Source: Parvularcula sp. LCG005 (GTDB lineage: Bacteria; Pseudomonadota; Alphaproteobacteria; Caulobacterales; Parvularculaceae). Taken from it: DNA of 64,000 bases. The position numbers and the translations under genes were made by a program. Location of the stretch: the NCBI RefSeq assembly GCF_032930845.1, contig NZ_CP136758.1, forward strand, positions 558,001 through 622,000, given 5' to 3'. The notes beneath the pieces were generated by a model. The model worked only from the letters and a program-made list of their open reading frames with translations. It ran no database searches and had not been told where the DNA came from. Each line of letters starts with the position of its first letter. The stretch's first letter is position 1. This document shows positions 29,899-39,592 of the stretch, in pieces.

Positions 29899-30804
29899 TT
29901 ACTTCAACGTGTCTTCACGCATCTCACGGTCGAGGCGTTTCATGGCCTTCTGCAGTTTTTCAAAGGCGCGGACCTCAATCTGCCGAATACGCTCGCGCGA
30001 GACGCTATATTCTGTGGACAGATCTTCGAGCGTCTTTGGCGACTCGGTCAGGCGGCGCTCGGAGAGGATGTGACGTTCGCGCTCATTGAGCTCGCCCATG
30101 GCCCGCTGCAGCAGGTCCATGCGCGTGTCGAACTCATCAGAATTGGCAAGTTGGGCTTCAGCGTTGACGGCATTGTCGTCAACGAGCCAGTCCTGCCACT
30201 CCGAACCACCGTCGCCGTCCGTCCGCATTGGCGCGTTGAGCGAGTTGTCGCCCCCGGCCATCCGGCGGTTCATGGACACGACCTCATCATGGGTAACACC
30301 CAGTTTGGTGGCGATGTGCTCCACCTCATCGGGCTTCAGGTCGCCATCGTCCACAGCATCGATCTGCCCCTTGAGGCGGCGCAGGTTGAAGAAAAGCTTC
30401 TTCTGCGCGGCGGTGGTGCCGATTTTCACAAGGCTCCATGACCGCAGGATGTATTCCTGGATCGCGGCGCGGATCCACCACATGGCGTATGTGGAAAGGC
30501 GAAAGCCCTTGTCAGGATCGAATTTCTTGACGGCCTGCATCAGGCCGACATTGCCCTCCGAGATGACTTCTCCGGTGGGCAGGCCGTAGCCGCGATAGCC
30601 CATGGCGATCTTGGCCACGAGGCGGAGGTGAGAGGTAATCAATTGCTGGGCGGCATCAGGGTCAGCATGTTCGGCAAAACGCTTGGCGAGCATGTATTCC
30701 TGGTCTTTTTCCAGCATTGGAAATTTGCGGATTTCCGACAGATAGCGTGACAACCCGCCTTCAGGGGTCAGCGCAGAGCCGGTCGGTGTTAAAGCATTCG
30801 CCAT
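29899..30804 (-). CDS. rpoH: RNA polymerase sigma-32 factor
   Basis: Heat-shock sigma factor, 301 residues. Region 2 is clear (LVAKIAMGYRGYGLPTGEVISEGNVGLMQAVKKFDPDKGFRLSTYAMWWIRAAIQ, spanning core binding and -10 recognition). The RpoH box QKKLFFNLRRLK identifies it as RpoH rather than a housekeeping sigma factor. Region 4 ends with EYSVSRERIRQIEVRAFEKL. GAGGGA precedes ATG 30804. Expected to activate groESL and other heat-shock genes. Its upstream region (30805-31062) contains two copies of ATTGGTTCC 59 bp apart. Confidence 0.96.
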   Translation of the reverse strand: MANALTPTGSALTPEGGLSRYLSEIRKFPMLEKDQEYMLAKRFAEHADPDAAQQLITSHLRLVAKIAMGYRGYGLPTGEVISEGNVGLMQAVKKFDPDKGFRLSTYAMWWIRAAIQEYILRSWSLVKIGTTAAQKKLFFNLRRLKGQIDAVDDGDLKPDEVEHIATKLGVTHDEVVSMNRRMAGGDNSLNAPMRTDGDGGSEWQDWLVDDNAVNAEAQLANSDEFDTRMDLLQRAMGELNERERHILSERRLTESPKTLEDLSTEYSVSRERIRQIEVRAFEKLQKAMKRLDREMREDTLK

Positions 30805-30944
30805 GATATATTCGTCCCTCGATCTTCCTCAGCGGAAGGCGTGCCCCAAAATCGTCATCACCAGATGGGGGCTTACAGGCTTATAAAAAAGAGGGCGTTG
30901 ATAGAAAGTTGCGTCTTCGGCAACGCCCGACATCTTGATTGGTT

Positions 30945-30966
30945 CCCTAGAAGGGCAATGCCCTAG
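30945..30966 (-). other. nested stem-loop between rluD and rpoH
   Basis: CCCTAG ... CTAGGG arms enclose AGGGC-AAT-GCCCT (alternative pairings). It lies downstream of the rluD stop and within the rpoH leader or promoter region. It could terminate rluD transcription or act in the rpoH 5' leader. Confidence 0.4.
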
Positions 30967-31062
30967 GGGGTTTCTCAGATAGCGTGTGCGCGCGGCATTG
31001 GTTCCGCCCAAGACTTGCCGCAGGCCATTGTGCCGCAACTCAAAAGGGCGGGGACAAGCGCG

Positions 31063-32076
31063 TCACAGTGCTCTCATGGCATCTGTCAGGACATTGAAGT
31101 CCGCAGGCGGTGCCGTTTCAAATCGCAGGTCCTCGCCCGTGACCGGGTGTTCAAATCCCAGAACAGCGGCGTGCAGCGCCTGTCGCCGGAAGTTCCGTAC
31201 GACTTCAAGGGCATGATCAGCGGCAGGATCCCCCGGCCGCAGACCCGGCACGCCGGAGCGGCCGTAGACCTGATCACCGATCAGCGGATGGCCGATATGG
31301 CTCATGTGAACACGGATCTGATGGGTGCGGCCGGTCTCCAGGCGACACTCGACCAGCGACGCAAGGACATCGCCGGCAAGTTTGGCGCGACCATCGCCAT
31401 AGGCCTCGACCCGTTTGAAGTGGGTGACGGCCTCTTTGCCTTCCGGTCGGTCCCAGCCAACCACCGTCATCTTCTTGCGGTCGTTCTGTGCCCGGGCCAT
31501 CGGCAGATGAATGGTGCCGACCGTGGGGCGGGGGCTGCCATGGCAAACGGCAAGATAGGCACGCTCAATATCGTGGACGGCCCATTGGTCGCTCAGCCCC
31601 TGGTGGGCCTGGTCGTTCTTCGCGACCACCATCACGCCCGATGTTTCCTTGTCGAGCCGATGTACAATGCCCGGCCGCGCCACGCCCCCGATTCCGGACA
31701 GCGTATCGCCGCAATGATGGAGGAGGGCATTGACCAGCGTCCCGGTCCAGTTGCCGGCGGCCGGATGGACCACAAGGCCAGCGGGCTTGTTGATGACGAT
31801 CAGGTCGTCATCCTCGAACAGGACATCCAGCGGGATGTTCTCGGGCCGCGGCGTGGGGTCCGCGACGGGCGGCGGTGTCAGGACAAAGACCTCGCCGGCG
31901 CGGATCTTCCATTTCGGGTCTTCGCAGACGGTGCCGTCGCGGGTCAGGGCGCCGCCTTCGATGAGTGCCTTTACGCGCGCGCGTGACAGGGTGTCGACCT
32001 GCTGGCTGAACCATTTGTCCAGCCTCTCACCGGCATTGTCCTCGTCGACTTCGATTGTGATGGGTTCTGTCGTCAT
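31063..32076 (-). CDS. rluD: 23S rRNA pseudouridine synthase, RluA/RluD family
   Basis: Isomerises uridines in 23S rRNA helix 69 (if true RluD). 337 residues: N-terminal S4 RNA-binding domain (GERLDKWFSQQVDTLSRARVKALIE), then the synthase domain with catalytic Asp in GIVHRLDKETSGVMVVAK, and C-terminal GRTHQIRVHMSHIGHPLIGDQVYG. Located upstream of rpoH as in many alphaproteobacteria. The specific RluD label is less sure than the family. Confidence 0.92.
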   Translation of the reverse strand: MTTEPITIEVDEDNAGERLDKWFSQQVDTLSRARVKALIEGGALTRDGTVCEDPKWKIRAGEVFVLTPPPVADPTPRPENIPLDVLFEDDDLIVINKPAGLVVHPAAGNWTGTLVNALLHHCGDTLSGIGGVARPGIVHRLDKETSGVMVVAKNDQAHQGLSDQWAVHDIERAYLAVCHGSPRPTVGTIHLPMARAQNDRKKMTVVGWDRPEGKEAVTHFKRVEAYGDGRAKLAGDVLASLVECRLETGRTHQIRVHMSHIGHPLIGDQVYGRSGVPGLRPGDPAADHALEVVRNFRRQALHAAVLGFEHPVTGEDLRFETAPPADFNVLTDAMRAL

Positions 32077-32122
32077 TGAAGGACTGGTGCGTTCGCGCGC
32101 GGTTTATGTCAAACGCCTTTGC

Positions 32123-32476
32123 ATGACAGAAGAAATGAATTCCCCCGATCAAGCGCCGCCGGGCCCCAATCTCGCGGTGCTGAAAGGCATCGTTGTGGGG
32201 CTGGGTGTGCTCCTGTGCCTTGGCACCCTGCTGATCGTCGTCAAGATGATGGCGCTCGGCAAGAATGACGATGCGGCCGCGCCAATGGCCATCGCGACAG
32301 GTGCCGATCTTGCTGACCTGCCAACGCTCGATCTGGCCAGTGGCGACACGGTCATTTCCGTTTCCGCAGGAGACGGATTAATCTGTGTTATCATCGAAGG
32401 ACAGGATGGTGTGCGCCGAATTGTCGCGCTGGACCGACGTAATCCTGCGGGATGGACACAATTGACGGCGCGCTGA
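32123..32476 (+). CDS. small membrane-anchored hypothetical protein (possibly DUF6476)
   Basis: 117-residue protein with one N-terminal transmembrane helix (LKGIVVGLGVLLCLGTLLIVV) after about 20 polar residues, then a small beta-rich domain ending RRIVALDRRNPAGWTQL. Divergent from rluD with a 46-nt gap. Small proteins of this shape (DUF6476) are found beside rluD-type genes in related bacteria; the match is from memory and uncertain. ATG 32123 lacks a good ribosome-binding site; ATG 32135 is an alternative. Confidence 0.65.
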   Translation: MTEEMNSPDQAPPGPNLAVLKGIVVGLGVLLCLGTLLIVVKMMALGKNDDAAAPMAIATGADLADLPTLDLASGDTVISVSAGDGLICVIIEGQDGVRRIVALDRRNPAGWTQLTAR

Positions 32477-32656
32477 GTGTCCCGCTGCAGAGTCTTCCTT
32501 GTTCTGACAAATCGTTAATCAATCTTCGCTGGCAGTCCCCCTTTCTTTTCGGAGAGGGGGGCCCATCTTCTGGTCAAGGTCGCTGCGAAGCGATCCCCCG
32601 GCGGGGCGCTGTCATCCCCCCCCTCGTTCCCCTCGATGGTGTCCCGCCACTTTTTC

Positions 32657-33601
32657 CTATTTCACCGGCCGCGCAGATGGCCCCGCTGCTCGCGCGGCGC
32701 GGGCAGCAACAGCGCGGGGCCGCGACTGCCAGGCATCGTAGGCAAAGAGTGCTGCGGCCAGCCAGATCATGCCAAAGCAAATCTGGTGCGCGCGGGTGAA
32801 GGGTTCTCCCTCAATGAGGCCAATCATGAACTGCAGCGTCGGTCCGATGAATTGCAGAAAGCCAAGTGTAGCTAAGGTCAGGCGCCGCGCGCCGATAGCG
32901 AACAGCAGAAGGGGAAGGACCGTGATCGGGCCCGCCATGACGAGGAGAGACACCGTTGCCGTGTCTCCACTGGCAATTCCCGTTTCACTGGTCATCAGTA
33001 GCCAGAGAAGATAGCTGCCAGCGATTGGCGACAGCAACAGCGTCTCGATAAAGAGGCCTGGCATCGCGCCGATATCTGTGCGCTTCCGAATGAAACCATA
33101 GGCCGTAAAACTGGCCGCCAGAACGACCGAGACGAGAGGGAATTTTCCTCCATATACGGTCAATATCGCAACGCCAGTGGCGGCCAGGACGACGGCAAAA
33201 AGCTGCTTCTGCCGCAGTCGTTCCTTGAGCACGACGACGCCCACCAGCACGTACATGAGCGGGTTGATGTAATAGCCGAGGCTGGCTTCAAAAATGTGGT
33301 TATTCTGTACCGCGATAATGTAGATCAGCCAGTTCACGGCGATAACACCGGCGGCCATGGCCAACCGCATCAGAATAAAAGGGGTCGTAAGGCCACGGCG
33401 GATCTCAGGCCATTGGCTACGCAGGGTGATGATCAGTGCCCCGAAGGGGACGGACCATAAAATGCGGTGACTGAGAATTTCGTCCGCCGCCGTTCCGCGC
33501 AGTGCGAGGAAGTAAAGCGGGAAAAGGCCCCACATGCTGTAGGCAGCAGCAGAGGAGAGAACACCAAGGCGGGTCTCATTATTTTGGCTCGTTCCGGTCA
33601 T
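32657..33601 (-). CDS. rarD: EamA family transporter RarD
   Basis: Ten-helix drug/metabolite exporter-family membrane protein, 314 residues. Typical RarD segments: AYSMWGLFPLYFLAL, EILSHRILWSVPFG, NWLIYIIAVQNNHIFEASLGYYINPLMYVLVG, and LGFLQFIGPTLQFMIGL. RarD proteins are named for chloramphenicol sensitivity; true substrates are unknown. The 180 bases before the gene end (32477-32656) hold no gene, only small GC-rich hairpins. Confidence 0.92.
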   Translation of the reverse strand: MTGTSQNNETRLGVLSSAAAYSMWGLFPLYFLALRGTAADEILSHRILWSVPFGALIITLRSQWPEIRRGLTTPFILMRLAMAAGVIAVNWLIYIIAVQNNHIFEASLGYYINPLMYVLVGVVVLKERLRQKQLFAVVLAATGVAILTVYGGKFPLVSVVLAASFTAYGFIRKRTDIGAMPGLFIETLLLSPIAGSYLLWLLMTSETGIASGDTATVSLLVMAGPITVLPLLLFAIGARRLTLATLGFLQFIGPTLQFMIGLIEGEPFTRAHQICFGMIWLAAALFAYDAWQSRPRAVAARAARAAGPSARPVK

Positions 33602-33650
33602 GAACGGCCCATAGGCTCACATCACGGGGGATGCCAGCCGGATAATTTCG

Positions 33651-33685
33651 CAAAGACCGGTCAGCATTTCTACTGACCGGTCCCT
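33651..33685 (-). terminator. stem-loop after Pmp3-like gene
   Basis: GACCGGTCAG / CTGACCGGTC perfect 10-bp stem with an 8-nt loop, followed on the minus strand by TTT. Lies just beyond the stop at 33697. Confidence 0.65.
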
Positions 33686-33696
33686 GGGCTGTCACA

Positions 33697-33894
33697 CTAT
33701 CGTTTGAGGATAATGTAGACGGCGTGGATGATGCCCGGAATATAACCGAGCAATGTCAGGACCAGATTAATCCAGAATTGTGTTTTAATCCCCTCCTGCA
33801 AAAAGACGCCAAGTGGCGGCAGGAGGATGGCGACGAGGATGCGCAGAATATCTGCGCCTCCATCGTTTGTGGCGGGTGTATTATGTGTGTTCAT
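33697..33894 (-). CDS. YqaE/Pmp3 family membrane peptide
   Basis: 65-residue proteolipid of the Pmp3/UPF0057 family: two transmembrane helices with the pattern ILLPPLGVFLQEGIKTQFWINLVLTLLGYIPGIIHAVYI. Family members affect membrane potential and salt or cold tolerance. The start ATG 33894 is used; a longer frame to 33936 adds unrelated residues. The ribosome-binding site is weak. Confidence 0.88.
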   Translation of the reverse strand: MNTHNTPATNDGGADILRILVAILLPPLGVFLQEGIKTQFWINLVLTLLGYIPGIIHAVYIILKR

Positions 33895-33966
33895 GCCATT
33901 GCAACGACCACAGTCGGCAGTTTGTTGCATCTTCACTTCAGAAAATTGATCGGGACGCGCACCATG

Positions 33967-33996
33967 AAAAAGGCCGGGATTGCGTCCCGGCCTTTT
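33967..33996 (-). terminator. intrinsic terminator of asd
   Basis: On the minus strand AAAAGGCCGGGA - CGCAA - TCCCGGCCTTTTT, a 12-bp stem with a T-run, 23 nt after the asd stop. Confidence 0.92.
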
Positions 33997-34018
33997 AGAT
34001 AGCGGTGAAGAGCGGGCT

Positions 34019-35044
34019 TTAGCTGCGATCTTCGATCAGATTGCGATTGATCAGCAGTTCGGCAATCTGCACGGCATTCAGCGCTGCACCCTTCCGCAGA
34101 TTGTCCGACACAACCCAGATATTCAGGCCGTTCTCGACGGTCGGGTCGACACGGATCCGGCTGATGAACGTCGCAAAGTCGCCGACGCATTCCACTGGCG
34201 TGATGTAGCCGCCATCTTCACGTTTATCGATGACCATGCAGCCGGGGGCCTCGCGCAGGATGTCCCGCGCTTCGTCATCGGTGATCTCGTTTTCAAACTC
34301 GATGTTCACCGCTTCGGAGTGGCCGACAAAGACAGGCACACGCACGGCGGTGGCGTTGAGCTTGATTGATGGGTCGAGAATCTTCTTGGTCTCGGCAACC
34401 ATTTTGAACTCTTCCTTGGTCGACCCATCGTCCAGAAACACGTCGATATGCGGGATGACGTTGAAAGCGATCTGCTTGGTGAAGCGCTCCGGATCGGGAT
34501 GATCGTTGACGAAGATGCCTTTGGTCTGGGTGAACAGCTCATCGGCGGCCTCGCGCCCGGCACCGGACACGGACTGGTAGGTTGAGACGACAACGCGCTT
34601 GATTTTCGCCCGATCATGCAGCGGCTTCAGCGCCACGACGAGCTGCGCGGTCGAGCAGTTCGGGTTGGCAATGATGTTCTTTTTCTTGAAGCCACGCACG
34701 GCGTCCGGGTTCACCTCTGGCACGATCAGCGGCACGTCCGGGTCAAGGCGGAAATGGGATGAGTTGTCGATGACGACGCAGCCGGCCTTGGCGGCCTTGG
34801 GGCCGAATTCTTCCGAAATGGATCCGCCAGCGGCGAAAATCGCAATGTCCGCCTTCGAGAAATCGAACTGGGCCAGATCCTGGCACTTCAGTGTCTTGTC
34901 TCCAAAGGACACTTCCCGACCCTGTGACGACCGGGAGGCGAGCGCGATCACTTCCTTCGCTGGGAAGAGCCGCTCTGACAGGATCGCAAGGACCTCTTGA
35001 CCCACCATACCGGTGGCCCCGACAACGGCGACGCGAAACTCCAT
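34019..35044 (-). CDS. asd: aspartate-semialdehyde dehydrogenase
   Basis: NADP-dependent reduction of aspartyl phosphate to the semialdehyde, the branch point for lysine/diaminopimelate, threonine and methionine. 341 residues: N-terminal VAVVGATGMVGQEVL, SVSGAGREA, catalytic Cys in NPNCSTAQ, and C-terminal His/Arg region VGHSEAVNIEFE. ATG 35044 has AAAGG upstream; the longer 35062 start is less likely. Monocistronic with its own terminator. Confidence 0.97.
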   Translation of the reverse strand: MEFRVAVVGATGMVGQEVLAILSERLFPAKEVIALASRSSQGREVSFGDKTLKCQDLAQFDFSKADIAIFAAGGSISEEFGPKAAKAGCVVIDNSSHFRLDPDVPLIVPEVNPDAVRGFKKKNIIANPNCSTAQLVVALKPLHDRAKIKRVVVSTYQSVSGAGREAADELFTQTKGIFVNDHPDPERFTKQIAFNVIPHIDVFLDDGSTKEEFKMVAETKKILDPSIKLNATAVRVPVFVGHSEAVNIEFENEITDDEARDILREAPGCMVIDKREDGGYITPVECVGDFATFISRIRVDPTVENGLNIWVVSDNLRKGAALNAVQIAELLINRNLIEDRS

Positions 35045-35124
35045 TTCAGCAGAACCTTTCAATTTTATGCGTTAAGACGCGCGCTCCTGCGCTTTTGGGC
35101 CCCTTGCGTCAAGGCTTGTGCCCC

Positions 35125-36330
35125 TCAGGGCCAGATACCAAGCGCCCGGGCCACGCCGCGCAGGCCCAGAAGGACGGCGACCAGCACCACGACACTGCCC
35201 GCCAGATTGCTCGCAAGACTGTTGGCGTGGGCACCCAGAATGCCACGCCGGTTCATGACCCACAACAGAAAGACGGCGATGATCGGCAGCAGGAGGCCAT
35301 TGGCAGCCTGCGCCACGAGGATCAGCGTCACGGGCCGGATACCCAGGAAGCCAATCACCGTGCCGATCAACAGGATGGCAAGGCTGGTGATGACCCGCAA
35401 CCGTCGGGATGACGTCTCATCCCGACCAAAAAACTCAGCGACCACGAACCCTGCGGCGAGGGGTGCGGTGATCGCTGAGGTCAGGCCCGCGGCGAGCAAC
35501 CCGGCGCCGATGAGCACGCGCGCCATCGGCCCGAAGGTTGGCTCGAGACTGCGCGCCATATCGCCTGCGCTCTGAATGCTCAGGGCCTGGCCGAAGAGCG
35601 CGGTGGCCGCCGTCGCCAGAACAAGGATCGAGACCACGCCGCCAAGGCTCACTGAAACAGCGGTGTCACTGCGCGCGGCACCGACGTCGCCGCCGCCCGC
35701 CCATCGCTGACGCGCAGCACTGGCGTGCAGGAACAGGTTGTACGGAACAATTGTTGTGCCGATCAGGGCAATGGTGGTCAGGAGGCCACCTTCCGGTATG
35801 GCGGGGCGCAGTCCCGCAAGAAGAGCACTGAGCGAAGGATGTACCAGAACAGCCGCCGCCACGAACGCCAGGGCCATGATGATGACGAGGCCGATCAGGA
35901 TCCGCTCGAGCATCTGGTAGCGTCCCAGCGCGAGGGCGACCCCGGCGCTCAGGACAAGGGGCCAGCTGTGCCATCCACTGGTGGTATCTCGCCCGATCAG
36001 GGCATTGAGACCGAGCGTCCCGCCCATCAGATTGCCCGCCTCATAGGCAGCATTGCCAAGGCCGATAGCGGTCAGCACAAGGATCATCATCAACCAGCGT
36101 GCCGGGCCGACGGGGATCATCTGGCCTAGCGCTTCGGCAAGGCCCAGACCGCCGCCTGCGCCCAACCTTGCGGCCATATCCTGCAGGACAATCGTGGCCA
36201 TCGTTGCGAAGACCAGCGCCCAGAGGAGGGCAAAGCCGAAATTCGCCCCCGCCAGTGTACAGGTGGTGACCGTGCCGGGCCCGATAAAGGCGGCGGCGAC
36301 AAGCGCGCCCGGGCCGATCTTCAGTTTCAT
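35125..36330 (-). CDS. Nramp-related divalent metal transporter with altered metal site
   Basis: Eleven-helix LeuT-fold membrane protein of 401 residues matching the Nramp family end to end. The canonical metal-binding motifs are changed: TM1 has GPGT (Gly17, Thr20) where Mn/Fe Nramps have DPGN, and TM6 has VPYN (195-198) where they have MPHN. The key Asp, Asn, Met and His are therefore replaced. Such variants belong to lesser-studied Nramp clades, and the substrate (Mg, another metal, or none) cannot be assumed. Its start overlaps the DUF2891 stop (ATGA), so it is translationally coupled downstream of that gene. Confidence 0.82.
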   Translation of the reverse strand: MKLKIGPGALVAAAFIGPGTVTTCTLAGANFGFALLWALVFATMATIVLQDMAARLGAGGGLGLAEALGQMIPVGPARWLMMILVLTAIGLGNAAYEAGNLMGGTLGLNALIGRDTTSGWHSWPLVLSAGVALALGRYQMLERILIGLVIIMALAFVAAAVLVHPSLSALLAGLRPAIPEGGLLTTIALIGTTIVPYNLFLHASAARQRWAGGGDVGAARSDTAVSVSLGGVVSILVLATAATALFGQALSIQSAGDMARSLEPTFGPMARVLIGAGLLAAGLTSAITAPLAAGFVVAEFFGRDETSSRRLRVITSLAILLIGTVIGFLGIRPVTLILVAQAANGLLLPIIAVFLLWVMNRRGILGAHANSLASNLAGSVVVLVAVLLGLRGVARALGIWP

Positions 36331-37469
36331 TCCGGGGTACCGGCGCCCGTAATGCCGCGCTTGGTCGTCAGGTAGGTCGCAAAACTGCCCAGCCAGTGGG
36401 AGCCGGCGTAGTGGACATCCGAGACGGCCTTGATGCTTGTCTCCCTGTGCAGAGCAGCACTGGCCAAGAGGCTGGCGCGGCGCGCATCATCGGCAGGCAG
36501 GGCGGCGGCTATGCCTTCGAGCGCCCAAGCGCGGGACAGGTTCACGCCGTCGAGATGGACCAGCTTGCCATCGGTCGGGTCCTCGACAATACCCGGTGCG
36601 AGCCAGTCGCCAGAGCCCGTGGTGGGGATGGTCGGCAGGAAACCGCTGAGCCATTCCGCAAACTGGTCAGAAGGCAGCACCCGGCGCATCAGGTCTGCTT
36701 CGTGCAGGCACGGCGAGAGGAAGTCCTCGCCAGAAGGTTCGTACGCTAGCGGACAGTTTCGGTCTTCGAGGTGGAAGGCGAGAACCTTGTCGGTGAGAAG
36801 CGCTTCGAACGCCTCGTTCCCGGTGGTCCGTACATAGTCGATCATCAACCCGAAGGCGAAGGCGGTCTGATTGTGTGTGCCCAGACGAATGGGATAGGCA
36901 AGTTTGGGCAGCCAGTCCGATGTCTTGGCGACGATGACGGCTTCCAGCGGCCGCAGGGTCTCTCGCCACTCCATCCCTTGGGGGTCGTCCCATTCATCCA
37001 GCTCGGCAATGAGCTGGAGAAACCATGCGGTGCCGTAGGGCCGTTCAAAAGAGGCCCGGCCCTCTGTCGCGAAATAGGCGGTTTCCCCGGCGATGTTCTC
37101 GGCCGTGAAAGACGTTGCCAGGGCTTCCCTGATCAATTCAGCGTAGGGGCCATCTGGTTCAGCCTTCAGGAGTCGAACCAGAAGCCAGTGTCCGTGCACC
37201 GAGGAGTGCCAGTCAAAACACCCATAAAAGGCAGGATACAGCGATGACGGCGCTTGGGCATCCTCCGTGCTGCTCAGGACATGGCTGATCTTGTTGGGAT
37301 ATTCCTTGTGCACACAAGTGAGCGCGAGTCGGGCGAAGCGATCCTCGACGTGATCGGGCCGCGGCGCGGGGAGGGCGTCGGCTTGCGCAGTGTTTGTTTC
37401 ATCGCCGGGCGTTGGCATGAGGGGGAGTGTATTGGACAGGGCGACCATGACAAGCGGTAGAAAAAGCAT
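36327..37469 (-). CDS. DUF2891 family protein, exported
   Basis: 380 residues, signal peptide-like N-terminus, matching DUF2891 (YPAFYGCFDWHSSVHGHWLLVRLL; RPYGTAWFLQLIAEL; VHLDGVNLSRAWALEGIA; VHYAGSHWLGSFATYL). The pattern of repeated helices with conserved Trp/His resembles alpha/alpha-barrel glycosidase-like folds; no activity is assigned to the family. First gene of a two-gene operon with the Nramp-related transporter, overlapping it by 4 nt. GAGG lies upstream of ATG 37469. Confidence 0.88.
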   Translation of the reverse strand: MLFLPLVMVALSNTLPLMPTPGDETNTAQADALPAPRPDHVEDRFARLALTCVHKEYPNKISHVLSSTEDAQAPSSLYPAFYGCFDWHSSVHGHWLLVRLLKAEPDGPYAELIREALATSFTAENIAGETAYFATEGRASFERPYGTAWFLQLIAELDEWDDPQGMEWRETLRPLEAVIVAKTSDWLPKLAYPIRLGTHNQTAFAFGLMIDYVRTTGNEAFEALLTDKVLAFHLEDRNCPLAYEPSGEDFLSPCLHEADLMRRVLPSDQFAEWLSGFLPTIPTTGSGDWLAPGIVEDPTDGKLVHLDGVNLSRAWALEGIAAALPADDARRASLLASAALHRETSIKAVSDVHYAGSHWLGSFATYLTTKRGITGAGTPE

Positions 37470-37502
37470 CCTGTCGAACCTCGCAAGTTTGCCTCAAGAG
37501 CA

Positions 37503-37540
37503 TAAAAAAGGCTGGCAACCCCGCCGGGTGCCAGCCTTGG
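37503..37540 (-). terminator. intrinsic terminator after M2 peptidase gene
   Basis: On the minus strand AAGGCTGGCA ... TGCCAGCCTTTTTT, stem of 8-10 bp with a GC-rich loop and six T, just after the stop at 37552. Confidence 0.85.
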
Positions 37541-37551
37541 TGGGTGTCAGA

Positions 37552-39351
37552 TTACCAGCCGCACTGGCGGTCTTTATTTTCTTCCTCAAGATAATCCATC
37601 AGAGGGCGGAAATATTCGACCATGGCAGAGCCGTCCATTTCGCGGGTGCCGGTGAACATTTCCAGTGTATCGGGCCATGGCTGGCTGTTGCCCTGCTCAA
37701 GCATCGCGGCAAACTTCGCACCGACGTCCTCAGAGCCGTAGAACGAGCACCGGTGAAGCGGACCTTCCCAGCCGATCTGGTCGCAGGCGGCCTGATAGAA
37801 CTGGAACTGCAGAATCCGGGCAAGGAAGTAGCGCATGTAAGGCGTGTTGCCGGGAATGTGATACTTCGAACCCGGATCGAAGGCATCAGCGGGGCGATCG
37901 TTTGGCGGGCGAATACCCTGATACTCCTCGCGCAGCGACCACCAGCCTTCATTGTACGTTTCCGGCGTCAGCTCGCCTGAGAAGACTTCCCACCGCCATT
38001 TGTCCACGAGCAGGCCGAAGGGGAGGAAAGCAACGCCGTCCAGCGCGCGCTGCATGAGGATGGCGAGGTCACCCTCGGCCGACGGCACCTCATCAATCAT
38101 GCCGATCTGCTGCAGATATTCCGGCGTGATCGACAGCGCGACCATGTCGCCAATAGCCTCATGGAAGCCGTCATTGGCCCCGCCGCGGAACAGGATGGGC
38201 TGCTCATTGTAGGCGCGCTGATAGAAATTGTGCCCGAGCTCGTGATGGACGGTCGTGAAGTCGTCCTCATTCACTTCCGTACACATCTTGATGCGCAGGT
38301 CGTCGACATTGTCGAGGTTCCAGGCTGATGCGTGGCAGACAACATCCCGGCCTTCAGGTTTGGTGATCTGCGAGCGCTCATAGAACGTCTCCGGCAGAGG
38401 CGGGAAGCCAAGCGAGGTAAAGAAGCCTTCGGCGGTCTTCACCATTTTAAGCGGCGTGTAGCCATTTTCCTTCAGCAGGCTCGTCATGTCGAGGCTGGCG
38501 CCCTCGGGCGTTTCCGGTGCCGCGATATCGTAGAGCGCGCCCCAGCTCTGGGCCCACATATTGCCGAGAAGGTCGGCGCGAATGGGCTGGTCGAGCGGCA
38601 CGACCTCGTCGCCATATTCTTCATTGAGCTTGTACTTCACGTGGCACTGCAGGTTCTCATAAAGCGGTTTGACCTGGCCCCACAGGCGATCAACCTCGAC
38701 GGCGAACGCATCGGGATCCATGTCGTAATTGGATCGCCACATCTGGCCCAGATCGTCAAAGCCCAGTTCTTTCGCGCCGGCATTGGCGATCTCCACCATG
38801 TCCGCATAGTCCTGCTTCATGGGCTTTGAGACTTCACGCCATTTGGTCCAGACTTCTTCCAGCTTGGCCGGGTCGCGCAGTTCCCGCATCAGAAGCTCAG
38901 TCTCATTCTGCGGCACAACGCGGCCTTCGAACTCGATCTTGCCGGTGGAATAGGTACTGTCGAGGCGGGTCGTCAGCTCGGCCAAGGCCTTGGCGGCGTC
39001 AGGACCGGCAGGGGCGGGCAGGGTGATGCCGGCCTTCAGGATGTCCATCTTGCGCCGCATCTCGGTCGGCAGTTTGGTCGTGTCGAAATCCTTCGCCCGG
39101 TTCGCGTATTCGACGGCCATCTCGGTCAGCTCGGCAGAGATTTTCGCTTCAAGCCAATTGCTGTCGTAATTGATGTAGGTCGCCTTGATCCAGGAGATGC
39201 GGGCGGCTTCCTCCCACACATCCTTATAGGTCGTCTCGACCTCGGTCAGGAATGTGGCGGCGTCCTTCTCGGTCAGACGTTTGGCCATCGCTGCACCGGG
39301 CAGGACGAAGGCAGTGGACAGGCACAAAGCGGCAATCAGGGAGCGTTTCAT
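37552..39351 (-). CDS. M2 family peptidyl-dipeptidase A (ACE-like)
   Basis: Periplasmic zinc dipeptidyl carboxypeptidase of the angiotensin-converting-enzyme family; 599 residues with a signal peptide (ending GAAMA). Active site His370, Glu371 and His374 in HHELGHN, and the third ligand in the [15 protein letters not shown] segment downstream. C-terminal segments such as [13 protein letters not shown] and [21 protein letters not shown] are typical of M2 enzymes. ATG 39351 has AAGG upstream; the ORF extends far upstream without a start of its own. Removes dipeptides from peptides, probably for nutrition. Confidence 0.95.
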   Translation of the reverse strand: MKRSLIAALCLSTAFVLPGAAMAKRLTEKDAATFLTEVETTYKDVWEEAARISWIKATYINYDSNWLEAKISAELTEMAVEYANRAKDFDTTKLPTEMRRKMDILKAGITLPAPAGPDAAKALAELTTRLDSTYSTGKIEFEGRVVPQNETELLMRELRDPAKLEEVWTKWREVSKPMKQDYADMVEIANAGAKELGFDDLGQMWRSNYDMDPDAFAVEVDRLWGQVKPLYENLQCHVKYKLNEEYGDEVVPLDQPIRADLLGNMWAQSWGALYDIAAPETPEGASLDMTSLLKENGYTPLKMVKTAEGFFTSLGFPPLPETFYERSQITKPEGRDVVCHASAWNLDNVDDLRIKMCTEVNEDDFTTVHHELGHNFYQRAYNEQPILFRGGANDGFHEAIGDMVALSITPEYLQQIGMIDEVPSAEGDLAILMQRALDGVAFLPFGLLVDKWRWEVFSGELTPETYNEGWWSLREEYQGIRPPNDRPADAFDPGSKYHIPGNTPYMRYFLARILQFQFYQAACDQIGWEGPLHRCSFYGSEDVGAKFAAMLEQGNSQPWPDTLEMFTGTREMDGSAMVEYFRPLMDYLEEENKDRQCGW

Positions 39352-39592
39352 AGAGAACCTTAGTTTCACTTCTAACGAACCGTAAACCAATCGACCGTAG
39401 CGGGAAAGCGCGCAGACCGACAGATGCCACCGCCGTATCGTCACGACTGCGACAGTGAAGATCAGATGCCGCGCCTGACGCGCATTCGCGCCTCTCGTGC
39501 CGCCCAAGGCGACAAATTTCACGTTTAAATAAGGCCGACGTTAGTGATGTTTGGTTAGACAGGCGCGGGAGTAGAGCAAAAAAGGGTCCCGC

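Noticed and set aside
31141-31160. tRNA T-loop-like sequence (TTCAAATCCC)
   Set aside because: Lies inside rluD and has no matching acceptor stem or anticodon arm; no tRNA gene was supported anywhere in the window.
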